The notes: generated by a model from the sequence alone, not told the origin. A stretch of 64,000 nt of DNA from Pokkaliibacter sp046614695 (GCF_046614695.1 NZ_JBKKHQ010000001.1:416917-480916); one strand, 5' to 3'; shown: positions 50,081 through 59,454, numbered from the stretch's first letter. Translations and numbers: made by a program.

Positions 50081-51694
50081 ATGAATACCCTGACGAAGCC
50101 CACTTCTCTTACTGATGAGATCGCGTATCACCTTGAACAGAAAATACGTCAGGGTGAGATTTCTGCCGGACAGAAACTTCCCAGCGAAACACAGTTGCGA
50201 CAGCAGTTCAGCGTCAGTCGGAACGTTATTCGCGAAGCGCTGGCACGACTAAAATCCAACGGGCTGATCGAGTCGCGTCAGGGATCAGGCGCTTTTGTAC
50301 TTCCCGCTGAATCACATCAACACTTTCGCATCATTGATGATGCAAAAGATCTGACTGCCCTCAGAAAGCGGTATGAGATTCGTCTTGAAACTGAAGTTGC
50401 TGCGGCCAGCATGGCAGCCAGAAGACGCACGCAATCCCAACTGTTAAAGCTGCAAAGAACACTTGATCAGCTGCGCGATCATGGCCTGACAGAACACACG
50501 GAGCACGATCTGCAAACGCAGGTGGCTGCGGCCTCGGCAAATAACTACCTTGAAGGCTTTCTTGCTTATCTCAATGGCCGGGAGCCGGTATCTCCGCACT
50601 ATAGCTGGCAGAATGCTCCCCGGCAGTTTATTGAGCACTGGCAAGAGATCATTGACGCCATTGCCCTTGGTGATCCTGATCTCGCTCGCCGCCATTACTG
50701 GCGATATTTGTTAAGCAGTGCAGAGCTACAGGGGATTCGTGGTCTGCAAGGCTGGGAAAGAACACGCATGAGCGGATTGTCCGAACTCTATGCTCCCCTC
50801 TGCGCCCCTGCATTAGCGAGCGAACGCCGCCCGAGATTACCGATACCGGTGGGTGCCTGTGATAGCCACATGCATGTTTTTTGGCCTGATCACGCCAGAA
50901 GCTTCACTCCTCACCGCTCCTACACACCGCCGCCGGCCTCCCTTGAGAGCTATCTGGCAGTGCAAAAACGTCTGGGTATTTCTCGCGCGGTTATCGTCCA
51001 ACCCAGTGTGTATGGGACGGATAACCATGTGGTCTTAGAGAGCTTACGTCAGGCTCGGCGACAGCAAGGTGAAGATGCCTTCAGAGGCGTCGTCGTCATT
51101 CCACCCAACATTCGCTTCGAAGAGCTCGAGGCGATGCATCTGCTTGGTGTTCGCGGCGTTCGGGTTAACTTACTGTTCAAAAGCGGTGTTGCTGTGTCTG
51201 ATTTACGCACTCTGGCGAACAAAATTGCCCCGTTAGGATGGCATCTTCAACTACTGGCAGACCTCTCTGAGTTCTCGGATATTGAGTCCACCCTTGGTGC
51301 GCTTCCGGTGCCAGTGGTTATCGATCATATGGGACATATTCCGCCAGAGCTGGGGCCGCAGCACCCAGGTTTCTCTTCAATGCTACGCTTACTGGCGACA
51401 GGAAAAATCTGGGTAAAACTGAGTGGAGCGGAGCGGCTTTCCGGCGAGCGCTGGCCTTATACCGATGTCCGCCCGCTGGCCGAGTCTCTCCTTCGAACCA
51501 ATCCAGAGCGCCTGCTCTGGGCCAGCGACTGGCCGCATACCTGTTTATCCGGCGCGATGCCCGATGATGCCGACCTCCTCGATTTAATGGAATTCTGGAC
51601 CGATGATCGCGCCCTTCAACACCGTGTATTAGTAGAAAATCCGGCAGCGTTGTACGGCTTTGCCTCCCTGCCCGACCAAGAGAGAATCCTATGA
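50081..51694 (+). CDS. GntR (FadR-type) regulator fused to an amidohydrolase/lactonase barrel
   Basis: A 537-residue two-part protein. Residues 8-75 are a GntR winged helix (LTDEIAYHLEQKIRQGEISA, LRQQFSVSRNVIREALARLK, GLIESRQGSGAFV). Residues 85-225 resemble an FCD ligand-binding domain (RYEIRLETEVAAASMAARR, VAAASANNYLEGFL), but the usual D-x3-H metal residues are largely missing. Residues 255-530 are an amidohydrolase_2 barrel: HxH in GACDSHMHVF, IDHMGHIPPE and LLWASDWPHT, as in 2-pyrone-4,6-dicarboxylate lactonase and related lactonases. There is no stop or frameshift between the parts. It overlaps the YdiJ-type dehydrogenase gene by four bases. Lactone hydrolysis and ligand sensing by one protein are inferred. 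Confidence 0.85.
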   Translation: MNTLTKPTSLTDEIAYHLEQKIRQGEISAGQKLPSETQLRQQFSVSRNVIREALARLKSNGLIESRQGSGAFVLPAESHQHFRIIDDAKDLTALRKRYEIRLETEVAAASMAARRRTQSQLLKLQRTLDQLRDHGLTEHTEHDLQTQVAAASANNYLEGFLAYLNGREPVSPHYSWQNAPRQFIEHWQEIIDAIALGDPDLARRHYWRYLLSSAELQGIRGLQGWERTRMSGLSELYAPLCAPALASERRPRLPIPVGACDSHMHVFWPDHARSFTPHRSYTPPPASLESYLAVQKRLGISRAVIVQPSVYGTDNHVVLESLRQARRQQGEDAFRGVVVIPPNIRFEELEAMHLLGVRGVRVNLLFKSGVAVSDLRTLANKIAPLGWHLQLLADLSEFSDIESTLGALPVPVVIDHMGHIPPELGPQHPGFSSMLRLLATGKIWVKLSGAERLSGERWPYTDVRPLAESLLRTNPERLLWASDWPHTCLSGAMPDDADLLDLMEFWTDDRALQHRVLVENPAALYGFASLPDQERIL

Positions 51695-54600
51695 TCCCAC
51701 GTCTTGAACCGACTGAAGTTGTCACCTCTGCCTATGACGTTTTTCTGCAGGCTCTGCGCGGCAGCAGCTTCAGTGGCGATATCAGTGCGGACTATGCCAA
51801 CAGGACTGTCGCCGCCACAGATAACTCCATCTATCAGGTGTTACCGGAAGCGGTGATTTTTCCGCGCAGCACTGAAGATCTCTCTGAAGTTGCCCGGCTT
51901 CTGAATGAGCCCCGCTTCAGCGCTATCCGCGTTTCACCTCGCGGTGGCGGTACCGGCACCAACGGACAGTCTCTCAATAATGGCGTTATCGTCGATCTTT
52001 CGCGCCATATGAATCAGATCCTTGAGTTTAATGCAGAGGAAGGCTGGGTTCGGGTGCAAACCGGTGTTGTCAAAGATCAGCTCAATGCCTTCCTGAAACC
52101 CCACGGTTTTTTCTTCGCACCAGAGCTATCCACCAGCAACCGCGCCACCATCGGCGGCATGATCAATACCGATGCCAGCGGTCAGGGCTCTGTCCGCTAT
52201 GGCAAAACCCGTGATCATGTACTGGAGCTCACCTCTGTCCTGCTTGATGGTACGCCCTGGCTGTCCCAACCATTAAGCGAAGATGAGTTTGCTGACATTA
52301 GCGCCCGGGATGATCGCGTCGGTGAAATCCACCGTTTGGCTGAGCACATCTTTACTCATCGTCAGGAAGAGATTGAACGCTGCTTCCCAAAACTTAACCG
52401 CTGTATGACAGGTTACGATCTTGCCCACATTCGTGATGATGAAGGTCGTTTTAATTTGAACTCCCTGCTATGCGGCTCTGAAGGCACACTCACCTTCATC
52501 ACCGAGGCGAAGCTGAACATTCTGCCTATCCCCAAATTTTCGGCCCTGGTAAATGTTCAATATCAAAGCTTTAACGAAGCCTTGCGGGATGCCCAGGGGT
52601 TGATGGCGTCTAACCCGACATCAATCGAAACCGTGGACTCCAAGGTGCTTAATCTGGCGATGCAGGACATTGTCTGGCACAGCGTCAAGGAATGGTTTCC
52701 GCAGACCAGCGCAACTCCGATTCAGGGTATCAATCTGGTGGAATTTACCGGCGATGATGAAGCTGCTCTGGCCCATGAAGTCAAAGCCCTGACGGATCGC
52801 CTGGATGCAGAAGCCGAGAGCTCTGTTCGCCTTGGCTATACCACCGTATTTGGCAGTGAATCCGTCAAGAAAGTCTGGGGAATGCGCAAAAAAGCAGTGG
52901 GTCTGCTCGGCAATGCCAAGGGCGAACGACGCCCGATACCCTTTGTTGAAGACACCGCCGTGCCCCCCGAGAATCTTGCCGATTTTATTCAGGAATTCCG
53001 CGCCCTGCTCGATAGCCACAATCTTGCCTACGGCATGTTTGGCCATGTGGATGCCGGTGTGCTGCACGTTCGCCCCGCACTGGACATGAAAGATCCTGAA
53101 CAGGAGCCGATGATCCGCATTATCACTGACGGTGTGGTGGCACTGACACGTAAGTACAAGGGCTTGCTGTGGGGTGAGCACGGCAAAGGCGTGCGTTCAG
53201 AATATGCACCTGAGTTTTTCGGGCCTCTCTATTCCAGTCTGCAAGAACTTAAAGGGGCCTTTGACCCTAAGAACCAATTAAATCCCGGAAAGATTGCGTC
53301 ACCTGCCATTGAGGGTGCCGAGCTTCTCAAGATTGATGAAGTGCCGACACGTGGACAGCATGATCGTCAGATCCCACTGACCAGCCGACTCAAATTTGAA
53401 GAAGGCATGCACTGTAATGGCAATGGCGCCTGCTTTAATTACGACCTGAACGATGCCATGTGCCCTTCCTGGAAGGCGACCCGAGAACGCACACAGTCCC
53501 CCAAAGGCCGTGCATCCTTAATTCGCGAATGGTTACGACAACTGGAAAAAAGCCATGCAGATCCTGTCGCTATTGCCGAAACTCAGCGACATCAGTCCGC
53601 AGTAAAAACCTTTATTCCTCGCGTCAAAAACACCCTGGCGAAACGCAAAGGTGAGACGGACATGAGCCATGAGGTTCATGAAGCAATGATGGGCTGTCTG
53701 GCCTGTAAGTCCTGTGCTGGTCAGTGCCCGATCAAAGTCAATGTGCCAGAATTGCGAAGCCAATTCCTTGAACTCTATTACGGCCGGTATCTGCGGCCAT
53801 TAAAGGATTACGCCATCGGCAGCCTGGAATTCATGATTCCCACTCTGGCTCGAGCGCCCTGGCTCTACAACGGGTTAATCGGTAATGGACTTATCAGCAA
53901 GATCCTCGGAAAAACCGCTGGCATGGTCGATAGCCCACTGCTTCACGACCTTAATCTTGATAAAGCGATGCAGCGTGAGGCCTTTCACTATGCCACTCAG
54001 GAAAGCCTGAAACGCCTTAGCGCTGAAGAGCGAAGTAAAGCCGTGATTCTGGTGCAGGATGCGTTTACCTCCTACTTCGACACACCCGTTGTACTCGATA
54101 CGTTGCGCCTTATTCGCCAGTTAGGCTTCACGCCTCTGGTGGCTCCTTTCAGAGCCAACGGCAAGCCGCTTCATGTTCACGGTTTCATCAAGCGCTTTAT
54201 CAAAACAGCAGAGCATCAGGCAGAGCTTCTTAACACGCTGGCAGCTACCGGCATTGGATTGATCGGTATTGACCCCTCTATGACACTGACTTACCGCAGT
54301 GAGTATAAGAAATACCTGGCGGAAGGACAGGCTCCAGAGGTGCAGCTTCTACAGGAATGGCTGGCCGAGAAGCTGGAAGTCGTCTCCACTCAGGCAGAAC
54401 GTTTTGAAGCACGTCATTTCAAACTACTTTCTCATTGCACGGAGAAAACCAACGCTCCCGCCAGCATCGGCGCATGGCAAAAGGTATTTTCCGCTTTGGG
54501 GATGAAGCTTGATGTCATCGCCACAGGTTGCTGCGGGATGTCAGGAACCTACGGGCATGAAACCGCCAATAAAGCCACGTCAGAGACTATCTACCAGCAA

Positions 54601-54744
54601 AGCTGGGCCAAAGTCATCGCTGATGCCGACGATCATTCCGCCCTGCTGGCAACCGGCTACTCCTGCCGTAGCCAGGTTAAGCGCTTTGATCAGCATGAGC
54701 TAAAGCATCCCTTGCAGGCGTTACTGACACAACTGAAGAAGTGA
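51691..54744 (+). CDS. ydiJ: YdiJ-type FAD/Fe-S 2-hydroxyacid dehydrogenase
   Basis: A 1017-residue protein the size of E. coli YdiJ (1018). FAD_binding_4 comes first (RVSPRGGGTGTNGQSLNNG, NRATIGGMINTDASGQGSV), then an FAD-oxidase C domain (FGHVDAGVLHVRPAL, GEHGKGVRSEY). An iron-sulfur part follows (CNGNGACFNYDLNDAMCPS; CLACKSCAGQCPIKVNVPE), and a CCG-domain end (ATGCCGMSGTYGHE). E. coli YdiJ has been assigned as a D-2-hydroxyglutarate dehydrogenase; other relatives oxidise D-lactate. Translation is coupled to the upstream fusion regulator (four-base overlap), so its substrate may be the regulator's ligand or the product of its barrel. Confidence 0.92.
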   Translation: MIPRLEPTEVVTSAYDVFLQALRGSSFSGDISADYANRTVAATDNSIYQVLPEAVIFPRSTEDLSEVARLLNEPRFSAIRVSPRGGGTGTNGQSLNNGVIVDLSRHMNQILEFNAEEGWVRVQTGVVKDQLNAFLKPHGFFFAPELSTSNRATIGGMINTDASGQGSVRYGKTRDHVLELTSVLLDGTPWLSQPLSEDEFADISARDDRVGEIHRLAEHIFTHRQEEIERCFPKLNRCMTGYDLAHIRDDEGRFNLNSLLCGSEGTLTFITEAKLNILPIPKFSALVNVQYQSFNEALRDAQGLMASNPTSIETVDSKVLNLAMQDIVWHSVKEWFPQTSATPIQGINLVEFTGDDEAALAHEVKALTDRLDAEAESSVRLGYTTVFGSESVKKVWGMRKKAVGLLGNAKGERRPIPFVEDTAVPPENLADFIQEFRALLDSHNLAYGMFGHVDAGVLHVRPALDMKDPEQEPMIRIITDGVVALTRKYKGLLWGEHGKGVRSEYAPEFFGPLYSSLQELKGAFDPKNQLNPGKIASPAIEGAELLKIDEVPTRGQHDRQIPLTSRLKFEEGMHCNGNGACFNYDLNDAMCPSWKATRERTQSPKGRASLIREWLRQLEKSHADPVAIAETQRHQSAVKTFIPRVKNTLAKRKGETDMSHEVHEAMMGCLACKSCAGQCPIKVNVPELRSQFLELYYGRYLRPLKDYAIGSLEFMIPTLARAPWLYNGLIGNGLISKILGKTAGMVDSPLLHDLNLDKAMQREAFHYATQESLKRLSAEERSKAVILVQDAFTSYFDTPVVLDTLRLIRQLGFTPLVAPFRANGKPLHVHGFIKRFIKTAEHQAELLNTLAATGIGLIGIDPSMTLTYRSEYKKYLAEGQAPEVQLLQEWLAEKLEVVSTQAERFEARHFKLLSHCTEKTNAPASIGAWQKVFSALGMKLDVIATGCCGMSGTYGHETANKATSETIYQQSWAKVIADADDHSALLATGYSCRSQVKRFDQHELKHPLQALLTQLKK

Positions 54745-54752
54745 GGCAGATG

Positions 54753-54953
54753 ATGACTGAGGCGGTTTCAACGAATCAGAATATCGAGAGCCCCTGTGTC
54801 GGTGTCTGCGAGCTGAACACCAACCAGATCTGTACTGGCTGCTGGCGCAGCATCGACGAAATATCTCAGTGGTGGAATATGAGCTCAGCAGAGAAGCTGA
54901 ATACGCTAAATTGTGCAAGAAATCGCTATGTTGAATTTAATACCGGCCATTGA
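54753..54953 (+). CDS. DUF1289 small cysteine protein
   Basis: A 66-residue protein with the DUF1289 pattern: ESPCVGVCELNTNQICTGCWRSIDEISQWW, i.e. four Cys in a C-x3-C-x7-C-x2-C spacing. The cysteines probably bind zinc or an iron-sulfur cluster. It starts eight bases after the ydiJ stop, with GAGG seven bases before the ATG at 54753; ATG at 54750 and GTG at 54741 are possible in frame. It is the last gene of the three-gene unit. Confidence 0.85.
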   Translation: MTEAVSTNQNIESPCVGVCELNTNQICTGCWRSIDEISQWWNMSSAEKLNTLNCARNRYVEFNTGH

Positions 54954-55062
54954 TTACATAAATTTACGATTTTAAGGCTTACAGCACACGTAGATTTACT
55001 TATAAATACTTCTATATGACGAAGTTGCCTCAGGTACATCCTCCACCTGAGAAGTCATCTTC

Positions 55063-55090
55063 CCCCGGGCTTACCCCTTCAAGCCCGGGG
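55063..55090 (+). terminator. Probable terminator after the ydiJ operon
   Basis: CCCCGGGCTT pairs with AAGCCCGGGG around ACCCCTTC, followed by TTACTCTTTC. The stem is very strong, the T-run imperfect. Confidence 0.65.
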
Positions 55091-55239
55091 TTACTCTTTC
55101 CTGATCTTCTTCCCTGAATGATTTTTTCACGTTGTCACACACTGACATATGCCTGACTGGTGCAGTCCGATTCCAATCCCTATTAATAACTTCAGAATGT
55201 GTTTGCATTGATGCAAAGCTGATAAAAAAGGAACTCACC

Positions 55240-55431
55240 ATGCGATTAGCGAAACCCTCTACCCTGTTATTAGGATTGGTAATGGCCGCCTCTTTCACTT
55301 CCATCACTGGCTGCGCAGCCCGCGTGTCGACGCCTGGGGTTGATGTCGAAGCACGCACGCCAGGCGTTTATACCGAACCTGCGGGTGGTAGCTTCTGCCC
55401 TCCTGGTCAGGCGAAGAAAGGCCGCTGTTAA
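55240..55431 (+). CDS. Small lipoprotein with PGV repeats
   Basis: A 63-residue protein. The signal peptide LLLGLVMAASFTSITGC ends at a lipobox Cys near residue 25, followed by AA, so the product is a lipidated peptide of about 39 residues. The mature part has two related segments, STPGVDVEA and RTPGVYTEP, then GGSFCPPGQAKKGRC with two cysteines. I do not recognise the family. Start ATG at 55240 has AAGGA eight bases upstream. No partner gene is evident; cysK follows after 197 bases. Confidence 0.7.
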   Translation: MRLAKPSTLLLGLVMAASFTSITGCAARVSTPGVDVEARTPGVYTEPAGGSFCPPGQAKKGRC

Positions 55432-55628
55432 TCCCTGAGCCATCCTTCTCTTGAAGCTGTGTCGATTGATCCCTGCAATGCTTCAGTGACCGCAAATAAT
55501 GCTGGGTTATAAACATACAGCGACTTAGTCGTTGACCTGTTTGTTCCCAGCTTTTATACCTATTCCGTTTGCTTGAATTCATTCGTCTTTCCACACAGGG
55601 AAGATATTAAGTAAAAGGAACCTTCCTC

Positions 55629-56594
55629 ATGGCTCAAAGTTACGCTGACAATTCTCTGACTATCGGCGGAACACCACTGGTCAAAATTAATCGTCTGACC
55701 ACAGCCAAGGTGTTTGCCAAACTGGAAAGTCGTAACCCGGCAGGCTCCGTTAAGTGCCGTATTGGTGCCAACATGGTGTGGGAAGCAGAGAAATCAGGCC
55801 AGCTTAAGGCTGGCATGGAACTGATAGAGCCGACCTCCGGCAACACGGGTATTGCACTGGCTTTTGTTGCCGCAAGCCGTGGCTACCCTATTACGTTGAC
55901 GATGCCCGCCTCGATGAGCCTGGAGCGTCGCAAGGTGTTAAAAGCCCTGGGTGCCAATCTTGTCCTGACAGAGCCAGCTAAAGGCATGAAGGGAGCCATT
56001 GAAAAGGCTGAAGAGCTTGTGAAGGAAGCTCCTGGCAAACGATTGATGCTGCAGCAGTTTGATAACCCGGCAAATCCAGCCATCCATGAGAAAACGACAG
56101 GGCCGGAAATCTGGGAGGCAACCAGCGGTAATGTCGACTTTCTGGTCGCTGGTGTTGGAACAGGCGGGACGGTATCGGGCACTGGCCGATTCCTTAAAAC
56201 GAAAAATGCAGCGATTAAAGCAGTTGCAGTTGAACCTGTAGATTCTCCTGTTATTAGCCAGCATCTCAAGGGTGATGACATCAAGCCCGCGCCACACAAA
56301 ATTCAGGGGATTGGTGCCGGCTTCATTCCAAAAAACCTGGATCTTTCAGTGGTTGATCAGGTGGAGCAGGTATCCAATGATGAAGCGATCACCATGGCTC
56401 GCAGACTGATGCAGGAAGAAGGTATTTTGGCCGGCATCTCATGCGGTGCGGCGATGGCGGCGGCGATTCGCCTGGCAGAACTTCCCGAGAATGCTGATAA
56501 GACGTTCGTTGTTATTCTTCCAGACTCAGGCGAACGCTATCTCTCCAGCCCGCTTTTTGACGGTATGTTTACCGATCAGGAATTGGCTCCCTAG
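55629..56594 (+). CDS. cysK: Cysteine synthase A
   Basis: A 321-residue O-acetylserine sulfhydrylase close to E. coli CysK. It has DNSLTIGGTPLVKINRL, the PLP lysine in NPAGSVKCRIGANMVW, EPTSGNTGIALAFVAA, the PLP-phosphate loop in VAGVGTGGTVSGTGRF, KIQGIGAGFIPKNLDL and GILAGISCGAAMAAA. It makes cysteine from O-acetylserine and sulfide. The length and the KIQGIGAGF segment point to CysK over CysM. A terminator follows. Confidence 0.95.
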   Translation: MAQSYADNSLTIGGTPLVKINRLTTAKVFAKLESRNPAGSVKCRIGANMVWEAEKSGQLKAGMELIEPTSGNTGIALAFVAASRGYPITLTMPASMSLERRKVLKALGANLVLTEPAKGMKGAIEKAEELVKEAPGKRLMLQQFDNPANPAIHEKTTGPEIWEATSGNVDFLVAGVGTGGTVSGTGRFLKTKNAAIKAVAVEPVDSPVISQHLKGDDIKPAPHKIQGIGAGFIPKNLDLSVVDQVEQVSNDEAITMARRLMQEEGILAGISCGAAMAAAIRLAELPENADKTFVVILPDSGERYLSSPLFDGMFTDQELAP

Positions 56595-56611
56595 AGTTAA
56601 GTATTTTGATG

Positions 56612-56640
56612 AAAAAGCCCTGCAACGCAGGGCTTTTTTT
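56612..56640. terminator. Terminator of cysK
   Basis: AAAAAGCCCTGC pairs with GCAGGGCTTTTTTT around AAC. It can also serve the convergent amidotransferase gene. Confidence 0.93.
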
Positions 56641-56677
56641 CGCAGAATTCATCGTTTAAGAGGTTTCGCTGACTGGA

Positions 56678-57490
56678 TTAACTCACCGGTAATGGCGGGT
56701 TTTCCTCACTCAAATGCTCAATCTCACCAAGCCGGAACACTATAAACTCACCTGGCTTCAATGGATGCCAGGTTTCATTGGTGGTCAATGGCTCCGTAGC
56801 AATCACCGTAACGACATCATCCGGCGTTGTCTCACTACCGAAATCGACTTTGACTTCCACATCCTGAAGGACAGCTTCACCAAACGGTGCGCGTCGTGTA
56901 ATCCACTGCAGCTTGGTGGTGCAGTACACATAAAGACGATCAGCATCACTTAGCATCATGTTAAAGACCCCCAGACTACGTAGCCGATCGCAGCGCTCCT
57001 GAATGAACAGCGACAGGCGTTCCTGCTCTTCAGCAAGTGTCGGGGCCTTAGGGAACTCACGACGAATTTCTCCCAATAGCCAGCAGAATGCCCGCTCACT
57101 ATCCGTGGTTCCAACGGGGATGTAATCTCCGAGCGGCCAGTCGAAGATTTCTGCAGTCAGCTGTCCATTGTGAGCATAGGTCCAATGCCTTCCCCATAAT
57201 TCACGCTGGAAGGGATGGGTATTAACCAGGCAAACTCCACCGACATTCGCCTGACGAATGTGACTGATAACGATGTGGCTCTTGATCGGATGGCTTTGAA
57301 TAAGACGTGCAACTTCAGAATTCACACTGGCCGCTGGATCATGAAAAGTTCTGACGCCTTTACCTTCATAAAAGGCAATGCCCCAACCATCACGGTGCGG
57401 ACCAGTACCACCGCCACGCTGCATTAGCCCGGTAAAACTAAAGCAGATGTCGGTTGGTACATTGGCACTCATGCCTAAAAGTTCACACAT
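56678..57490 (-). CDS. Class II glutamine amidotransferase (YafJ-like)
   Basis: A 270-residue Ntn-type amidotransferase. The nucleophile Cys is residue 2 (MCELLGMSANVPTDICFSF). GPHRDGWGIAFYEGKGVR, SHIRQANVGGVCLVNTHPF, WTYAHNGQL and VGTTDSERAFCWLL are family blocks. It resembles E. coli YafJ and the glutaminase domain of GlxB, with no synthetase partner fused. The acceptor is unknown. It lies 59 bases downstream of the VWA gene on the same strand. Confidence 0.9.
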   Translation of the reverse strand: MCELLGMSANVPTDICFSFTGLMQRGGGTGPHRDGWGIAFYEGKGVRTFHDPAASVNSEVARLIQSHPIKSHIVISHIRQANVGGVCLVNTHPFQRELWGRHWTYAHNGQLTAEIFDWPLGDYIPVGTTDSERAFCWLLGEIRREFPKAPTLAEEQERLSLFIQERCDRLRSLGVFNMMLSDADRLYVYCTTKLQWITRRAPFGEAVLQDVEVKVDFGSETTPDDVVTVIATEPLTTNETWHPLKPGEFIVFRLGEIEHLSEENPPLPVS

Positions 57491-57549
57491 CGAACCTGTC
57501 TCTCATCAAAAAAGTCCAAGAACAGCATAAGCTGCCCTGTCTCAAGAGT

Positions 57550-59454
57550 TTATACCTCAGCACCATCATCCGCGGCATCTTCACGACGCTTACGTTTCAT
57601 CAGAGCACGGAAGCCAAAGATTCCACCCAGAATCAGCAGTAAATTCACGGCAGCAACACTGCCGTAAAATAGCCAATTAGTACCACCCTCTTCTTCGATG
57701 GTGGCTGGGGCTTCCTCAGCAGGTTTTTCTGGTGCAGCAAGCTCAACGGTTTCACCCGCTTCATTCGTGACCTTGACCGCCGTCGGATTGCTGTCTGCAG
57801 ATTCAGTCACCAGGCCAAGGCCACTGTCGCCGAGCCCCATTCCACCCCCGACGCTGCTCATTGAAGCTTCATTCTGAACCACTGGCGCATCAGGAACACT
57901 CAGCTCCACTTCGACTGGTGGCGCTTCATAGTTAAGAGTCTTACCGTCATTCATTGCTGCATTAACGTCAGCCTTCAAGACAACTTTACCCTGCTGCTGA
58001 GGCTTAAACTCACCGACAAAACGCTGCTTTTCGGGATCCCAATTCAGAGGAATGCTCGTCTCCTGACCGCCCTGCTCAGAGCGCACGGAGATTTTGCTCG
58101 ATTCAGGTACCAGCTCGTCATTGTCTGGTCTCGCTTCGACAATAATCCGGGCCTGGCCTTCCGAAGTATCCGCTTTCCCCGTGATCTCGAGAGGTGCAGT
58201 AATCGTTAACGGGAAGACAATCTGGCGTCTGAACGTGCCACCATCAACAACCAGCTTGATCTCATAAGAGCCTGTCTGGTTAAGCATGGTGAGAGGATAG
58301 TTGTACGCCCAAGTTTTTTGATCAATGGCTTCGAAAGGAATCGTGAATAACTGCATATGAGCGTCTGGGTAATACACACGCAGGCTGTTATTCATGATTT
58401 TGTGAAAAGTCTCGTTCGTGATGCGCTTGTCATCTTCAGAGAACCAGAACTCCAGATTGATAGGCTGACCAATAAGTGCCGTCGCTGGAAGAGGTTTGGA
58501 ATCCAGACGAAAATCACTGACGATGGCCACTTTATTTGTCTTGGAGACATCCGCCATGAGGGTCCACTCGCCATCCTTTGGTGCTTTGATGGTCGCAATA
58601 TCGTAGTTGGGCTCATGCTGCCAGCGCACATTGGAGGCTTTGGTATTTTTATCAATCACCAGTCCATTAGGATCTTTGAGCTTGGGCTCGGTATCACCGT
58701 TGCGGAAGATCAGCGCGGTGAATTCCGTAATGGAGCGATCAATCTTGAACTGGTTATTTTCATCCAGCGGCGCCTCTTCAACCGGCGCAACACTACCCAG
58801 AATCTTGGCAAAAATTCGCGATAAGTCGTAAGCATTGCGCGCCTCTTCATAGAGACCATTGGTTTTCTTGGAAAGCGTCTGAAGCAGATCTCTATCTGCC
58901 GTGCTGGAAAGTGCAATTGTATGAACGTGATAGCCCGCCTTAATTAACTGAGGCAGCAGATCGTCAATAATGGCTTTTCGGGAGAGATCGCTTTTACGAG
59001 TGTCAGGATCAAGATCCACCATACCGTCTGACAGAAGAATGATATTTTTGGGAATACCGTCCTTGGCAGGAGCCTCAATCGCCTGCTTTAGCGCAGCCTC
59101 AATGTCAGTCCACTCATCAGCACTGGTGATTTTTGTTGCACTGGCCAAAGCAGCCTTACGCCATTCTTCCGTCACTGCACCATGAGGCGCAATTGCCTCA
59201 GGTTTATTACCAAAGGTCCAAAACCCTGCCTGAGCATCATTAGGTAGTAACTGAGCAAGTAACCTGACCGCTGGCGCACGAAGATTCTGCGGATCGTTAT
59301 CCTGCATACTTCCGGAGACATCAATCAGCAAGCGCACATCGGTAGGCGCAGCCTGAGCAGCCATAATGGACAGCGACAACATCCCGGCAACCAGCCAGAT
59401 ACAGCATGAACGTAGTACGCGCACTTTTTTCCCCACTTCTTCCTGACTGAACAA
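57550..59454 (-). CDS. VWA-domain membrane protein (TIGR03503-like)
   Basis: A 634-residue secreted or membrane-bound protein. An N-terminal hydrophobic segment CCIWLVAGMLSLSIMAAQAAP is a signal sequence. A von Willebrand A domain from about residue 38 has an intact metal-binding motif (LLIDVSGSMQDNDP, DxSxS) and ILLSDGMVDLDPD. Beta-rich Ig-like segments follow (residues 230-530), with a Pro/Glu-rich linker, one membrane helix (NWLFYGSVAAVNLLLILGGIFGF) and a basic-acidic tail. The large domain therefore faces the periplasm. The TIGR03503 label is from memory; the function is unknown. Confidence 0.75.
   Translation of the reverse strand: MFSQEEVGKKVRVLRSCCIWLVAGMLSLSIMAAQAAPTDVRLLIDVSGSMQDNDPQNLRAPAVRLLAQLLPNDAQAGFWTFGNKPEAIAPHGAVTEEWRKAALASATKITSADEWTDIEAALKQAIEAPAKDGIPKNIILLSDGMVDLDPDTRKSDLSRKAIIDDLLPQLIKAGYHVHTIALSSTADRDLLQTLSKKTNGLYEEARNAYDLSRIFAKILGSVAPVEEAPLDENNQFKIDRSITEFTALIFRNGDTEPKLKDPNGLVIDKNTKASNVRWQHEPNYDIATIKAPKDGEWTLMADVSKTNKVAIVSDFRLDSKPLPATALIGQPINLEFWFSEDDKRITNETFHKIMNNSLRVYYPDAHMQLFTIPFEAIDQKTWAYNYPLTMLNQTGSYEIKLVVDGGTFRRQIVFPLTITAPLEITGKADTSEGQARIIVEARPDNDELVPESSKISVRSEQGGQETSIPLNWDPEKQRFVGEFKPQQQGKVVLKADVNAAMNDGKTLNYEAPPVEVELSVPDAPVVQNEASMSSVGGGMGLGDSGLGLVTESADSNPTAVKVTNEAGETVELAAPEKPAEEAPATIEEEGGTNWLFYGSVAAVNLLLILGGIFGFRALMKRKRREDAADDGAEV

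Noticed and set aside
49804..50115. A 103-codon plus-strand frame between the hemerythrin and fusion genes
   Set aside because: Irregular composition rich in Arg/Thr/His, no recognisable start signal, and it runs through the promoter, operator and start codon of the next gene.
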